This document shows, piece after piece, positions 1-9,514 of a stretch of DNA of 64,000 nt. Each line of letters begins with the position of its first letter. Position 1 is the stretch's first letter. Where the stretch lies: positions 62,001 to 126,000 of the forward strand of contig NZ_PKGB01000006.1 in assembly GCF_002848135.1 (NCBI RefSeq), written 5' to 3'. A program made the translations under genes and the position numbers. The notes beneath the pieces were generated by a model. That model worked only from the letters and a program-made list of their open reading frames with translations, was not told where the DNA came from and ran no database searches. Source of the stretch: Hydrogenovibrio sp. SC-1 (GTDB lineage Bacteria > Pseudomonadota > Gammaproteobacteria > Thiomicrospirales > Thiomicrospiraceae).

Positions 1-2
1 TG

Positions 3-614
3 CCTGATCCGTCAGTTGGAATGACTGTTGAAGAAGGTGCGAAAGTGTATGTACAGTTTTGTGCCATGTGTCATGGTGAGTTTGGTGAAGGAGCCAAAGG
101 GTACTTGCCTTTAGCTGTGGATCAGAACCTAGTGGCATCTGACTTCCGTGATCCAGCACCGATGAAAACAGTGGGTAACTATTGGCCTTATGCGGTCACT
201 TTCTTTGATTATATTCGTCGTACTATGCCTTATTGGACGCCTAATGCACCGTTTATTGGTGATAAAGGGTACATGGGGATTACGGCTTACATTATGCAAT
301 CTAACTATATCCCAGTTGGCTTTGATGAAGATGGTGAGCCGATTGAGTTGGATTATGATACCTTCTATAACTCAGAATTGTTGATGAAGCAAAACCGTTA
401 TATGAAGAACCAAGGCAACTTCTTCTGTGATCACCGTCCTGTTGTCCACAACGAACGTTGTATGAACAACTGTCCTGATTCACAAGTCGGGAATGGTAAA
501 GGGGATGTGCATGATTATGTTCAAGCCCGTAAACTTCCTGACGGAACTTTACAGTACAACGTGCCACAGCGTTTACATGAAGATCCTCCAGGTGTAGGTC
601 ACGCTGGAATGTAA
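3..614 (+). CDS. soxD: SoxD-like cytochrome c subunit, 5' end outside window
   Basis: The reading frame is already open at the left edge (codons for PDPSVG precede the first ATG at 21), so this is the C-terminal part of a longer protein. A CAMCH heme-binding motif is followed by GEFGEG, KTVGNYWPYA and FDYIRRTMPYW; this layout is typical of SoxD, the cytochrome partner of the SoxC molybdenum subunit in periplasmic sulfur oxidation, and the Met in RRTMPYW is the likely sixth heme ligand. The C-terminal 80 residues contain three Cys (CDHR...CMNNC) but no second CXXCH, so only one heme is visible. A soxC gene would be expected just upstream. A different sulfur-related monoheme cytochrome remains possible. 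Confidence 0.65.
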   Translation, partial: PDPSVGMTVEEGAKVYVQFCAMCHGEFGEGAKGYLPLAVDQNLVASDFRDPAPMKTVGNYWPYAVTFFDYIRRTMPYWTPNAPFIGDKGYMGITAYIMQSNYIPVGFDEDGEPIELDYDTFYNSELLMKQNRYMKNQGNFFCDHRPVVHNERCMNNCPDSQVGNGKGDVHDYVQARKLPDGTLQYNVPQRLHEDPPGVGHAGM

Positions 615-632
615 AAAGTGATCATCACTCAT

Positions 633-663
633 AAAAAACCCGCTTCTATTAGCGGGTTTTTTT
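633..663 (+). terminator. Rho-independent terminator after the SoxD-like gene
   Basis: A 12-bp perfect stem (aaaaaacccgct / agcgggtttttt) with a 6-nt loop runs into a T-tract 18 bp after the stop codon. The A/T flanks make it usable in both directions, but no minus-strand gene ends close by. Confidence 0.9.
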
Positions 664-850
664 ACCTTGAAGAAAAGCAGAATTAGTAAAAATCAAGCAA
701 GCCAGCTTTTGCCGGCGCTTAAAAATTACCTGATGTGATTGATTAACTTGTTATTAATGAGAAATGGCTTTCTCAGTAAATAAGTAGTCAATTTCATTCA
801 AAAAAGTCGTTTTATCATTCAATTCAGTATTTTTTCATCCAAGTACAATG

Positions 851-2451
851 TTATTCCAAGTCTCTTTGAAGCTGAAGATCTGGTGATTCTTCAAATGAGT
901 AATGTTGCTCATTGAAAATGCGCAGACAGGCATCAACAATTGGTGCATCTAAAGTAATGCCGCTTTGTGCAGTGATCTCTCTTAGAGCGGCTTCAATGCC
1001 AAGTGCTCCTCGATAGGGTCGATGTGATGTCATTGCCTCAACCACATCGGCGACGGCAAGAATTTTAGATTCCAACAAAATAGCATCATTTTTTAAGCCC
1101 TTCGGGTAGCCGGAACCATCAATGCGTTCATGGTGTTGCAGAATGATTTGGGCAATCGGCCACGGGAAGTCAACGTCTTTAAGGATATTGAAGCCAATAA
1201 TTACATGTTCTTTGATTAAACCAAATTCCATTTCACTCAGCGTTCTAGGTTTAGACAGTATCTCTGCTGGAATACCAATTTTCCCCAAGTCATGAATTGA
1301 CGCGGCTAAATAGAGTCCATGTATACGATCAGGCGACAGCCCTAGTTCTGTGGCAATTTTAGAGCACAAATCAGCAACGCGTCTCTGGTGTCCGGCGGTA
1401 TAGGGGTCTCTTTCTTCAGTGGTATAGCCGATTAATTGTATCGTTTGTTCAAGACTATGCTGTAGACGGACTTCATATAGTATTTTATCTGCTGATGTCT
1501 TCAGAGCAGTGAGTCCAAAGGAAAGGTCTTGTGTTTCTCTGCTAATAAGCTGTGCTCTGTAGGAGACCAAATATCAAGTTTGGAACTGTAGAGTGTTAAA
1601 CAGGCGGTCTTATTATTGGGTAGCTGAAAAGGCAACGCAATAGCAGATTTGAAACCACGTTTTGATGCTTCTTTCTGGCAATGAGTCATTTTCAAGTCTG
1701 TAGCAATATTGTCAGAAAATTCAATTTTCTGTGAATGGATGGCACGGCCTGTAAGGCTATTGGAAAAATCATCTTTTGATGTAGTGATTTTACATAGTTC
1801 TAAATAGCCGTCATCCTGTCCGAATTGGGAAATGACTTTGACATTCTTGTCATCGTGATCCTCTGTTAAGCCAACCCATGCCAGTAGATATCCGCCTGAC
1901 TCTACCGCGATGCGGCAATATTCGGTTAGCAAGATCATTTCTGTGTCAGATTTAAGCAGTGCAATATTGCTTTCACTGATCATTTTAAGGGATCGGGTGG
2001 TCGCTCTTAAAGCGATTTCAGCAAGGTGTCGCTTGGTGTTGTCTCTTATATTGCATTGGATCACTTTAGTGCCTTCGCAATCATAAACATTGCTGACAAA
2101 CTCAACAGAAATGCATGCTCCATTTTTTGCCACCAGTGGTAAGTCATCATAACGAATGAAACGATTGGTCTGTAATTCGATGAAGGCTTCTTTGTTCAGT
2201 AAAGTGTCCTTAAAAGCACCGATTTCCCATATTTTTTTTCCTAAAAGCTCTTTATGGGAGTATCCCAGAATGTTTTTCAAAAACGGGTTAGCATCTTCGA
2301 TTTCGGCAGTTTCAGCATTGAGGAGCAGGATCCCGTCTTGAGCGGATTCAAATAATCGACGATAACGCGCTTCGGAAATGCGCAAGGCTTTGTCTGATTC
2401 AGAAGGCGTTGGCATATCGTCTTTAGGTGACGATGATTTCGAGTGTGGCAT
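851..2451 (-). pseudogene. PAS-GAF-HD-GYP c-di-GMP phosphodiesterase gene split by a frameshift
   Basis: Two overlapping frames make one protein. The first (2451 to 1501) has a PAS domain at about residues 27-145 and a GAF-like domain at about 160-305, ending ...SLLAEKHKTFPLDSLL. The second (in frame down to 851) continues as TQDLSFGLTALKTSADK and holds the HD-GYP domain with HDLGKIGIP and HHERIDGSGYP, the metal-binding signature of c-di-GMP phosphodiesterases. Adding one A to the AAA run at 1534-1536 (minus-strand sense) joins the frames as LLAEKTQDLSFG. No transmembrane segment is seen, so the sensor is probably cytoplasmic. Either the gene is newly inactivated or the base was lost in sequencing; the intact motifs on both sides favour a recent or artefactual event. 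Confidence 0.85.
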
Positions 2452-2680
2452 GAGAACCCCTCTTAAGTGCAGTAGAATCCACTTTACGCCTTAATATTGA
2501 GATAAACAACTGGAAATTCCGAAGGAGTTTATAAAAAAGACTTGTGATTTATCTACTTAGATAGCTAAGAATAGTGATGATGCGTTGCAATTGTCGGCCT
2601 GAACGAGCTTCGTTCTAATATAATGAGTAACTAAAATGGGGTTTAATTAACCTTTTGTTTTATTGTGGAAATTTGCAGGG

Positions 2681-2992
2681 ATGAATCAAAAGCTAACTTT
2701 TAATAGACGTTGTTATCGTTTATTGTCTCAGGTGCCAGCAGGTAGGGTTACAACCTATAAGGCGCTTGCCGAGGCTTTGGGAACAAAAGCTTATCGAGCA
2801 GTAGGTCGGGCAATGAATCAAAACCCGAATCCGATTCAGGTCCCTTGTCATCGTGTGGTGAATGCTGACGGGCATTTGGGCGGTTATGCCTTTGGTCTTG
2901 AGCGAAAACAACAACTCCTTGAAGCAGAAGGGTTGGAAATTCGATCCGGCAAGATTCAGGACTTCAAAAGTAAATTGCATCCACTAGTATAA
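2681..2992 (+). CDS. MGMT/Ogt-like DNA alkyltransferase domain protein
   Basis: This 103-residue protein matches the C-terminal half of O6-alkylguanine-DNA alkyltransferases. VPAGRVTTYKALA and the helix-turn-helix-like RAVGRAMNQNPNP lead to the active-site motif PCHRVV with Cys56. The cysteine is present, unlike alkyltransferase-like proteins that carry Trp there, so methyl transfer is plausible. The usual N-terminal ribonuclease-H-like domain is absent. The start is taken at the ATG; an in-frame TTG lies 18 bp upstream and neither has a strong ribosome binding site. It reads away from the HD-GYP gene and stands alone. Confidence 0.85.
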   Translation: MNQKLTFNRRCYRLLSQVPAGRVTTYKALAEALGTKAYRAVGRAMNQNPNPIQVPCHRVVNADGHLGGYAFGLERKQQLLEAEGLEIRSGKIQDFKSKLHPLV

Positions 2993-3102
2993 AGTGGCCA
3001 TTGTAATTAATTCGTCAATCTCGTTGTTTTGTGGCACAATTTAACCTTTAAAATTTTCTTACCCAAGTCACTGCACAAAATGTTTTTATGGAATAGACGC
3101 TC

Positions 3103-3969
3103 ATGAAGTCAAAAAACCAAGCCCCTTTAGTCAAACAGTATTTACCTGGTCAGGTTGTTTTTAAAGAAGGGAGTCAGGGCGATAAGGTTTATATCATTAA
3201 AGAGGGATCTATTAAAATTACGGCCCAAAGTGGTGAGAAATTGGTGACCTTAGCGGTGTTAAATAAGGGAGCCTGTTTTGGTGAAATGTCGGTGATTTCG
3301 GCCACTCCGCGTGTGGCTTCGGCAACCGCAGAAACCCCTTCTGAAGTCTATGAGATAGATCGTAAACAGGTTGAAACGATTATTGATGGCCTGCCCCCTT
3401 TGTTTCGGGTGATAATCAACTCCTTGATTAAAAGAGTGACCAAACTGAATCAGTTTGTATTGGATAAGTCGGCGAGTAGTACCCCTTTGTTGTCTTTAGC
3501 AAACTTGATGAAATTAGTATATTTAAAGCTTCCTAAGTCAGAGTCATCTGAAGATCTGGATGAAATGTTGGAAGTTGAAAATAAAACGGCAACAATCGAT
3601 GTACAGGAAATTATTCAATATAGTCACGATATCATGGGATTATCGACCACAGGTTGTCAAAAACTGTTAGACATATTTGTTAAATTCAAATTGATAAAAA
3701 TCGACAAGAATCAAGTAACCTTTAATCCCTTCGCTTTATTGCAAGATACGCGCGATTTAATTCATGCATTAGAATCAACCACCAATACCGAGCTGAAAGC
3801 TGAGTTGGAGTATATCGATTTAATTGAATTGGCGAAAAAACTAAAGCTTGAACCCCATGCATTATTAGATGCTATTCGGATTGGTCGAATTAGTTTAGAT
3901 GCGGTGGTGTTAAAGCAATCCATTGTGAAGCGCTGCATGGAAGAGCAAGGGCGCCAAAGTTTTTATTAA
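3103..3969 (+). CDS. Cyclic-nucleotide-binding domain protein
   Basis: Residues about 10-120 form a CRP-type cNMP-binding beta-roll (FKEGSQGDKVYIIKEGSIKI, then GACFGEMSVISATPRVASATA). The phosphate-binding arginine position is followed by a hinge helix. The rest (about 130-288) does not match the standard CRP helix-turn-helix; a winged-helix-like stretch around residues 165-205 (TGCQKLLDIFVKFKLIKIDKN) might bind DNA or a partner. The function is therefore unresolved: a regulator or an allosteric adaptor. It lies upstream of rpmH on the same strand, but rpmH has its own promoter. Confidence 0.7.
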   Translation: MKSKNQAPLVKQYLPGQVVFKEGSQGDKVYIIKEGSIKITAQSGEKLVTLAVLNKGACFGEMSVISATPRVASATAETPSEVYEIDRKQVETIIDGLPPLFRVIINSLIKRVTKLNQFVLDKSASSTPLLSLANLMKLVYLKLPKSESSEDLDEMLEVENKTATIDVQEIIQYSHDIMGLSTTGCQKLLDIFVKFKLIKIDKNQVTFNPFALLQDTRDLIHALESTTNTELKAELEYIDLIELAKKLKLEPHALLDAIRIGRISLDAVVLKQSIVKRCMEEQGRQSFY

Positions 3970-3986
3970 ACATTTGGTCTAGGCGG

Positions 3987-4015
3987 TTGTTATTTGGATT
4001 TGTTTCCGTTAAAAT
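3987..4015 (+). promoter_or_regulatory. Sigma70-type promoter for rpmH-rnpA
   Basis: TTGTTA, a 17-bp spacer and TAAAAT lie 85 bp upstream of the rpmH start. Ribosomal-protein genes usually have such near-consensus promoters. Confidence 0.6.
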
Positions 4016-4099
4016 GCGCGATTCTTTTGAAAGAAGTCATTTTTTTTATAGGCCTTAATTTTTCATATTTTTGGGTCTTAGTTTAATAGGATTGAACTC

Positions 4100-4234
4100 A
4101 TGAAACGTACATTTCAACCCAGTGTGATTAAGCGTGCTCGTACTCACGGTTTCCGTGCTCGTATGGCAACTAAAAACGGTCGTAAAATTCTTGCGGCTCG
4201 TCGTGCGAAAGGGCGCAAGCGCTTAGCAGTTTAA
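4100..4234 (+). CDS. rpmH: 50S ribosomal protein L34
   Basis: A 44-residue, extremely basic protein beginning [20 protein letters not shown] and ending [10 protein letters not shown], the invariant L34 pattern. TAGGA 8 bp upstream serves as ribosome binding site. It is followed at once by rnpA and yidC, the classic bacterial order. Confidence 0.98.
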   Translation: MKRTFQPSVIKRARTHGFRARMATKNGRKILAARRAKGRKRLAV

Positions 4235-4247
4235 GTCGTGTCTATTG

Positions 4248-4703
4248 ATGGACCACGACGCTCAACAACTTGCTGATAGGCCAAATGAGAATCTTACTCA
4301 GTGTAAGGCTCATTTGGTTTCTCATTCTCTTAATAACGCCAAATTTCCCAAATCCGCACGTCTTCTCTCTCCTAAGCAGTTTAAGTTTGTTTTTGCCAAA
4401 GCCCAAAAGTTCTCTAATCGTCATTGGACCTTTATCGTGCGACCAAATCAGCAAGCCGCTCCCCGCTTGGGTTTGGCCATTGCCAAAAAGCAGCTGATGA
4501 AATCGGTTTGGCGTAATCGAGTAAAAAGACTGGCTCGCGAAACATTTCGTCAACATAAACAAGCGTTAAGCGGGTATGATATTGTCGTTTTAGGGCGGCG
4601 CGGTATGCAAGAGGTTGATAATGAAACCTTGTGTAACAGTTTTGAGCATTTAATTCGTCAGCTCAAAAAGCGTGGAAAAAAGCCTGTTGAGGATAAAAAG
4701 TAA
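4248..4703 (+). CDS. rnpA: Ribonuclease P protein component
   Basis: The protein subunit of RNase P assists the RNA in trimming tRNA 5' leaders. FPKSARLLSPKQFKFVF near residue 37, the IAKK strand, and the conserved basic signature RNRVKRLARETFR identify it. At 151 residues it is about 30 longer than usual because of an N-terminal extension (MDHDAQQLADRPNENLTQ...); the start could lie further in. It begins 13 bp after rpmH, so the two are co-transcribed. The small yidD gene normally found next is missing. Confidence 0.95.
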   Translation: MDHDAQQLADRPNENLTQCKAHLVSHSLNNAKFPKSARLLSPKQFKFVFAKAQKFSNRHWTFIVRPNQQAAPRLGLAIAKKQLMKSVWRNRVKRLARETFRQHKQALSGYDIVVLGRRGMQEVDNETLCNSFEHLIRQLKKRGKKPVEDKK

Positions 4704-4767
4704 ATTTGTGCACTCAACTTAGTCGTTTTGTGTCGTTATTTTTGAAAAGTATAGGAAAGCTGTACCA

Positions 4768-6429
4768 ATGAATATGAGATCTTTTTGGTGGTTAGCACTG
4801 GCGTTTACGTTATTGTGGATATGGTTGCAATGGACACAATTTCAACATAAGCAGTCTCAGCCAGTGGTTGTACAATCTCAGGCTGAAGAGCAGGCCGTGA
4901 ATTCGGGTGATGTGCCAACCGTTGTCAATGAAGACGTTCCCGCTGCGCATTTAACGACACAGGACGTCCCTGTTGCCAAAACACAAATGGCAAAAGGACA
5001 GCGTGTTATCGTAAGAACCGATGTATTAGAGTTGGTTATTGACACGCAAGGTGGTGATATTCGCGATGCTAAGTTATTGAGTTATGCTGCCAGTGAAGAT
5101 CGTTCACAGCCATTTCACTTAATGGGCGATTCAGGGCAAATGCTTTATGTGGCTCAAAACGGTTTGGCTTTGCAATCAAAGGCGGTCTTACCCGCACCAA
5201 CCCATAAATCACTTTATCAAGCGCAACAGCGTGAATATGTGATGACGGGTGACAGTCTATCTGTGCCTTTAACCTGGACAGAAAATGGCGTTAAGGTCAC
5301 TAAAACCTATACCTTTAAAAAAGGTGACTATGTTGTTGGCTTACAATACCAGGTAGAAAACCAAACCGATCAGGAATGGGCGGGTAGCTTGTATTCACAA
5401 TTGGTTCGTAATCCTTATGATCCAGAGCACAATGCGATGATGTATACCTATACTGGCCCCGTGCTTTATGATGGCATGGCTGAAAGTAAATACAACAAAC
5501 ATGCATTTGACGACTTACAGCAGCAGCCAGTCGCAGGTTATCAAACCACGGGTGGTTGGGCCGCAATGATTCAGCACTATTTCATGTCGGCGGTGATCCC
5601 AGATCAAGCCAGTCAGAATCGTTTTTATGCCAAGCCGGTTGGAGAAGGAAACTATGCGGCAGGTGTTGTTGAACCAATCACAACCGTGGCACCAGGTGAG
5701 TCCGGTGTCCTCAGCTCTACCCTTTATATTGGGCCGATTATTCAAGATAAACTTGAAACGATTGCACCTGGATTAGAGTTAACGGTTGATTATGGTGTAC
5801 TGACCATTATTGCAAAGCCAATCTTTTGGGTGCTGGAACAAATTCATTCATTTGTTGGAAACTGGGGTTGGTCGATTATCCTATTGACGGTTTTAATTAA
5901 GTTATTGTTTTATAAGTTGTCTGAAACTTCCTATCGTTCCATGGCACGATTGAAGAAGTTCCAGCCGAAATTAAAACAGCTTAAAGAAAATTATGGCGAT
6001 GATAAGGTCATTTTCCAGCAGAAAATGATGAAGCTGTATAAAGAAGAAAAAATCAATCCGTTAGGCGGTTGCTTACCAATTTTAGTTCAGATGCCTGTTT
6101 TCATCGCACTGTACTGGGTATTGCTTTATTCGGCAGAAATGCGCCAAGCGCCCTGGATGCTGTGGATTCAGGACCTATCGGCCAAAGACCCTTATTATAT
6201 TTTGCCGGTATTGATGGGGATTTCGATGTGGGTGCAACAGAAATTGAACCCATCGGCGATGATGGATGAAATGCAACAGAAAGTGATGAAGTTCTTACCG
6301 TTTGTCTTCACGGTCTTCTTTATGTTCTTCCCAGCTGGTTTAGTACTTTACTGGGTGGTCAACAATATCTTGTCCGTTGCACAACAATGGTATATCACTC
6401 AGAAAATTGAAGCAGGTGAAGAAAAATAA
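4768..6429 (+). CDS. yidC: Membrane protein insertase YidC
   Basis: This inner-membrane insertase helps membrane proteins (including ATP synthase subunits) fold into the bilayer. The 553-residue protein has the N-terminal signal anchor (FWWLALAFTLLWIWLQW), a large periplasmic domain to about residue 340, and the conserved five-helix core with YRSMARLKKFQPKLKQLKE, NPLGGCLPILVQMPVFIALYWVL and the C-terminal FPAGLVLYWVVNNILSVAQQ. AGGAAAG precedes the start at good spacing. Length and order match gammaproteobacterial YidC. Confidence 0.98.
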   Translation: MNMRSFWWLALAFTLLWIWLQWTQFQHKQSQPVVVQSQAEEQAVNSGDVPTVVNEDVPAAHLTTQDVPVAKTQMAKGQRVIVRTDVLELVIDTQGGDIRDAKLLSYAASEDRSQPFHLMGDSGQMLYVAQNGLALQSKAVLPAPTHKSLYQAQQREYVMTGDSLSVPLTWTENGVKVTKTYTFKKGDYVVGLQYQVENQTDQEWAGSLYSQLVRNPYDPEHNAMMYTYTGPVLYDGMAESKYNKHAFDDLQQQPVAGYQTTGGWAAMIQHYFMSAVIPDQASQNRFYAKPVGEGNYAAGVVEPITTVAPGESGVLSSTLYIGPIIQDKLETIAPGLELTVDYGVLTIIAKPIFWVLEQIHSFVGNWGWSIILLTVLIKLLFYKLSETSYRSMARLKKFQPKLKQLKENYGDDKVIFQQKMMKLYKEEKINPLGGCLPILVQMPVFIALYWVLLYSAEMRQAPWMLWIQDLSAKDPYYILPVLMGISMWVQQKLNPSAMMDEMQQKVMKFLPFVFTVFFMFFPAGLVLYWVVNNILSVAQQWYITQKIEAGEEK

Positions 6430-6495
6430 TTTGCATCCCTTGCTAGTGGAAAGGCTGGCAAGGGCATAACGTTTATTATAGGAAGGAAATATTTC

Positions 6496-6822
6496 ATGCA
6501 ATTAACCTATCAAAAAGTGGGAAAAGACCATCCTATGTATGGCCAGGTTGAATTTTTAGTTGCTGATGGGATGACACCTGTGTGTTACAAAACTTCAGAA
6601 GGCTATTTGCCCATTGCTTCTGAAGCCACCGTTCAGAATTCAGCTAGCAGCCAACCGGAAGTAGAGACTCGCCCTTTATATGTGTTGTCTTTTAAGGTAA
6701 ATGATGAAACCGAAGAAATGACCTTTACTTCAAAAAAGAAAGTGCAAAAGACGCAGCAAGCACTGATGGAAAAACCCTTTGTGTCTGATGTGAAGCTACA
6801 AACGTATCAAGTTATCGCTTAG
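6496..6822 (+). CDS. Conserved small protein of unknown function
   Basis: A 108-residue soluble protein starting MQLTYQKVGKDHPMYGQ, preceded by a strong ribosome binding site (AGGAAGGAAA). No known domain was recognised, and no membrane segment or signal peptide is seen. It sits between yidC and mnmE and is followed by its own terminator, so it probably shares the yidC transcript. Confidence 0.7.
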   Translation: MQLTYQKVGKDHPMYGQVEFLVADGMTPVCYKTSEGYLPIASEATVQNSASSQPEVETRPLYVLSFKVNDETEEMTFTSKKKVQKTQQALMEKPFVSDVKLQTYQVIA

Positions 6823-6855
6823 TTCTTTCAGATTCAATTGAATTGTGAGATGTCC

Positions 6856-6881
6856 AAAGCGCCCATTACCGGGCGTTTTTT
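6856..6881 (+). terminator. Rho-independent terminator between the small unknown gene and mnmE
   Basis: Stem aaagcgccc / gggcgtttt (with one G-T pair) around loop attacc, followed by six T. It separates the rpmH-yidC unit from mnmE. Confidence 0.8.
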
Positions 6882-6910
6882 GCTTTAAGAGTACCAGACA
6901 GAGATCCGAT

Positions 6911-8266
6911 ATGTCAGAAACCACAACTGAAACCATTGCGGCTATTGCGACCCCTCCTGGACGAGGTGGGGTAGGGATTGTCCGCATATCCGGCGCAAAT
7001 GTGCCTGATATTGCTCGGCAGATACTGGGTGTGCTTCCTGCACCTCGGTATGCTCACTATGGCAATTTTTTAGGAGCCGAAGGTCAGGTTCTCGATCAAG
7101 GGATTGCATTGTATTTTCCCAATCCTCACTCCTTTACCGGTGAAGATGTGCTGGAATTACAAGGACACGGCGGGCCGGTTATCTTGCAGTGGTTATTAGA
7201 ACGGGTGGTGCAGCTAGGCGCACGGTTAGCAGAGCCAGGCGAGTTTTCTAAACAAGCATTTCTGAATGATAAGTTAGACTTGGCGCAGGCTGAGGCAATT
7301 GCAGATTTAATTGATGCTAGCTCCCAACAGGCTGCAAAGTCCGCTTTGAGGTCTTTGCAGGGCGCATTTTCGCATGAGGTGAATACATTACTCGAACAGC
7401 TGATTCAGTTACGTATTTATGTTGAAGCGGCAATTGATTTTCCAGAAGAAGAAATCGACTTTTTGTCGGATGGTAAGGTTGCTGGGGAATTACAGTCAAT
7501 TTTAACCCAGTTAAATCAGGTTTTGGCATCGGCTCAACAAGGGGTCTTGTTGCGTGAAGGAATGTCGGTGGTGATTTTGGGCCGCCCAAATGCGGGTAAG
7601 TCCAGTTTATTAAATGCCTTGTCAGGGCGGGAATCTGCCATTGTTACAGACATTGCTGGTACGACGCGAGATATCGTTAAAGAAGAAATCCAGGTTGATG
7701 GATTACCGTTGCATGTGCTGGATACCGCTGGCTTGAGAGAAACGACCGATGCAGTCGAACAAATTGGCGTGGCAAGAGCTTGGTCAGCAATTGAAGAGGC
7801 GGATCGAGTGTTGGTGGTGGTACAGGCCAATGAGTCCATACACCCAGAAGATCAAGCAATTTTAGCCAAACTCCCCAGTCATTTGCCGGTTACCTTGATT
7901 CATAACAAGATTGATTTAATTGAAAAAGCCCCAGGCCTGGTCGAATCTGAAGACCAAACAGAGATTTGGTTATCTGCCAAACATCACTTGGGTATGGATT
8001 TACTCAAGAATCATTTAAAAACGGCGATGGGGTATCAACAAACGGCGGAAGGCGTTTTTATGGCAAGAAAGCGCCATTTAGAAGCATTGAATCAAGCATT
8101 ACATTTCGTTGAAACTGGGCAAACCCAGCTTCAGCAATTTGCGGCGGGTGAATTGTTGGCAGAAGATTTACGCCAAGCACAACAGGCTTTATCGGAAATT
8201 ACCGGCCAATTTAGTTCAGATGATTTACTCGGCCGAATTTTTACCTCTTTCTGTATTGGAAAATAA
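6911..8266 (+). CDS. mnmE: tRNA modification GTPase MnmE
   Basis: With MnmG (also in this window) it makes the 5-carboxymethylaminomethyl group on wobble uridine-34. At 451 residues it has the N-terminal folate-binding domain ([20 protein letters not shown]), the embedded G domain ([24 protein letters not shown]) and the C-terminal FCIGK motif with its catalytic Cys. The ATG at 6911 is preferred over an upstream in-frame start at 6845, since that one lies inside the preceding terminator. A CCAGGCCTGG palindrome lies inside the gene at 7931. Confidence 0.97.
   Translation: MSETTTETIAAIATPPGRGGVGIVRISGANVPDIARQILGVLPAPRYAHYGNFLGAEGQVLDQGIALYFPNPHSFTGEDVLELQGHGGPVILQWLLERVVQLGARLAEPGEFSKQAFLNDKLDLAQAEAIADLIDASSQQAAKSALRSLQGAFSHEVNTLLEQLIQLRIYVEAAIDFPEEEIDFLSDGKVAGELQSILTQLNQVLASAQQGVLLREGMSVVILGRPNAGKSSLLNALSGRESAIVTDIAGTTRDIVKEEIQVDGLPLHVLDTAGLRETTDAVEQIGVARAWSAIEEADRVLVVVQANESIHPEDQAILAKLPSHLPVTLIHNKIDLIEKAPGLVESEDQTEIWLSAKHHLGMDLLKNHLKTAMGYQQTAEGVFMARKRHLEALNQALHFVETGQTQLQQFAAGELLAEDLRQAQQALSEITGQFSSDDLLGRIFTSFCIGK
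7931..7940. repeat. CCAGGCCTGG iterated palindrome, copy 1
   Basis: Exact 10-bp copy inside mnmE; flanks CC and TC, so only the right arm extends to the full 14-bp form. Confidence 0.6.
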
Positions 8267-8268
8267 CC

Positions 8269-9504
8269 ATGACAAAAACTCCGATTTCAATCACTATTGA
8301 AGGCCTGTCACAGGAAGGCCGTGGTGTGGGTCGCCATCACGGGAAAACCGTTTTTGTGATGGGGGCCGTACCAGGTGATCAGGTATTGGTGAAAGTGGTT
8401 GCGCAACATAACCGTTATGATGAAGCTGAAATTATCATGCTAGAACAAGCTTCTCCAGACCGTCGGGAACCCTTATGTCACTATGATTCGGAGTGTGGCG
8501 GTTGCCAATTGTTACAGTTAAAGCCTGAAGCGCAACGACATTGGAAATGGCAACAGTTTCAAACGGACTTATCGAAAGCCGTTGACATCAAGCATTGTCA
8601 GTTGGAAGCGCCCATTTATGGCGAAGAAGAGGGTTATCGTCGTCGTGCACGACTGGTGTTGGGGCGCAATAAGTCCGATAAACTGCCAAAGCTTGGCTTT
8701 CGGGCAAAAGGATCAAATGAGATTGTTGATATCGAGCAATGCCCAATGTTGACGTCGGCTTTAAATCAAAGTCTGGTCGACAAACGCCAGCAACAGCTCG
8801 CGGCGGCCAGTCGTTCCTTAAAAGAATTGACCGTGGTTGAAGCAGATAATGGTATTTTTTGGTCGGATCAACAGCCAGAAGTACTTCCTTGTTATCAACT
8901 CGGCGATTTGACTTTGAATTTCCCTGTGACGGGGTTTGTGCAAGTCAATGCCGACATTAACCAACAAATGGTCAATCAGGCATTAGCTTGGTTAGCCTTG
9001 TCGCCAAGTCACCAGGTTTTAGACGCTTTTTGTGGCGTGGGGAATTTTTCATTGGCGATTGCGCAGCAACTCCATGATCAGCAAGGAAAAGTCATTGGTA
9101 TTGAAGGCGATGCAGACTTAGTCAAAATGGCACAACAGAATGCCACAACCAATAAGTTGGACAATGCTCACTTTTACAAGGCCGATTTGTTTCAGCCCGT
9201 GATCGATTTAGCGTGGTTTCGTAAACAAAAATACGATAGCGTTTTATTGGATCCTGGCCGTCAAGGGGCGTTTGCCTTGTGTAAGGTGTTAGGCAAATTA
9301 AAACCGGAGCGCATTGTTTATGTGTCTTGCAATACGGCGACTTTAATTCGCGATTTAAAAGCATTAACGGAACAAGGTTATCGATTGAAAAAAGCCACGC
9401 TATTGGATATGTTTCCCAATACGGCCCATACGGAAGCGATGGTGTTGTTGGTCAAATCGGCCAAGCCGGCTAACAAGCGAAAAATCGGTGTCTTTAAGTT
9501 ATAA
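8269..9504 (+). CDS. rlmD: 23S rRNA (uracil-1939-C5)-methyltransferase RlmD
   Basis: An SAM-dependent methyltransferase of the RumA/TrmA type. An N-terminal TRAM domain (residues about 1-60) is followed by the 4Fe-4S cysteines (CHYDSECGGCQLLQL and a later CPML), the SAM-binding DAFCGVGNFSLAIA, DPGRQGA (in place of the commoner DPPRxG) and the catalytic cysteine in VYVSCNTATLIRDL. It starts 2 bp after mnmE, so the two share a transcript. RlmD rather than TrmA is preferred because of the TRAM domain and iron-sulfur motif. Confidence 0.93.
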   Translation: MTKTPISITIEGLSQEGRGVGRHHGKTVFVMGAVPGDQVLVKVVAQHNRYDEAEIIMLEQASPDRREPLCHYDSECGGCQLLQLKPEAQRHWKWQQFQTDLSKAVDIKHCQLEAPIYGEEEGYRRRARLVLGRNKSDKLPKLGFRAKGSNEIVDIEQCPMLTSALNQSLVDKRQQQLAAASRSLKELTVVEADNGIFWSDQQPEVLPCYQLGDLTLNFPVTGFVQVNADINQQMVNQALAWLALSPSHQVLDAFCGVGNFSLAIAQQLHDQQGKVIGIEGDADLVKMAQQNATTNKLDNAHFYKADLFQPVIDLAWFRKQKYDSVLLDPGRQGAFALCKVLGKLKPERIVYVSCNTATLIRDLKALTEQGYRLKKATLLDMFPNTAHTEAMVLLVKSAKPANKRKIGVFKL

Positions 9505-9514
9505 GAGGCGAATT

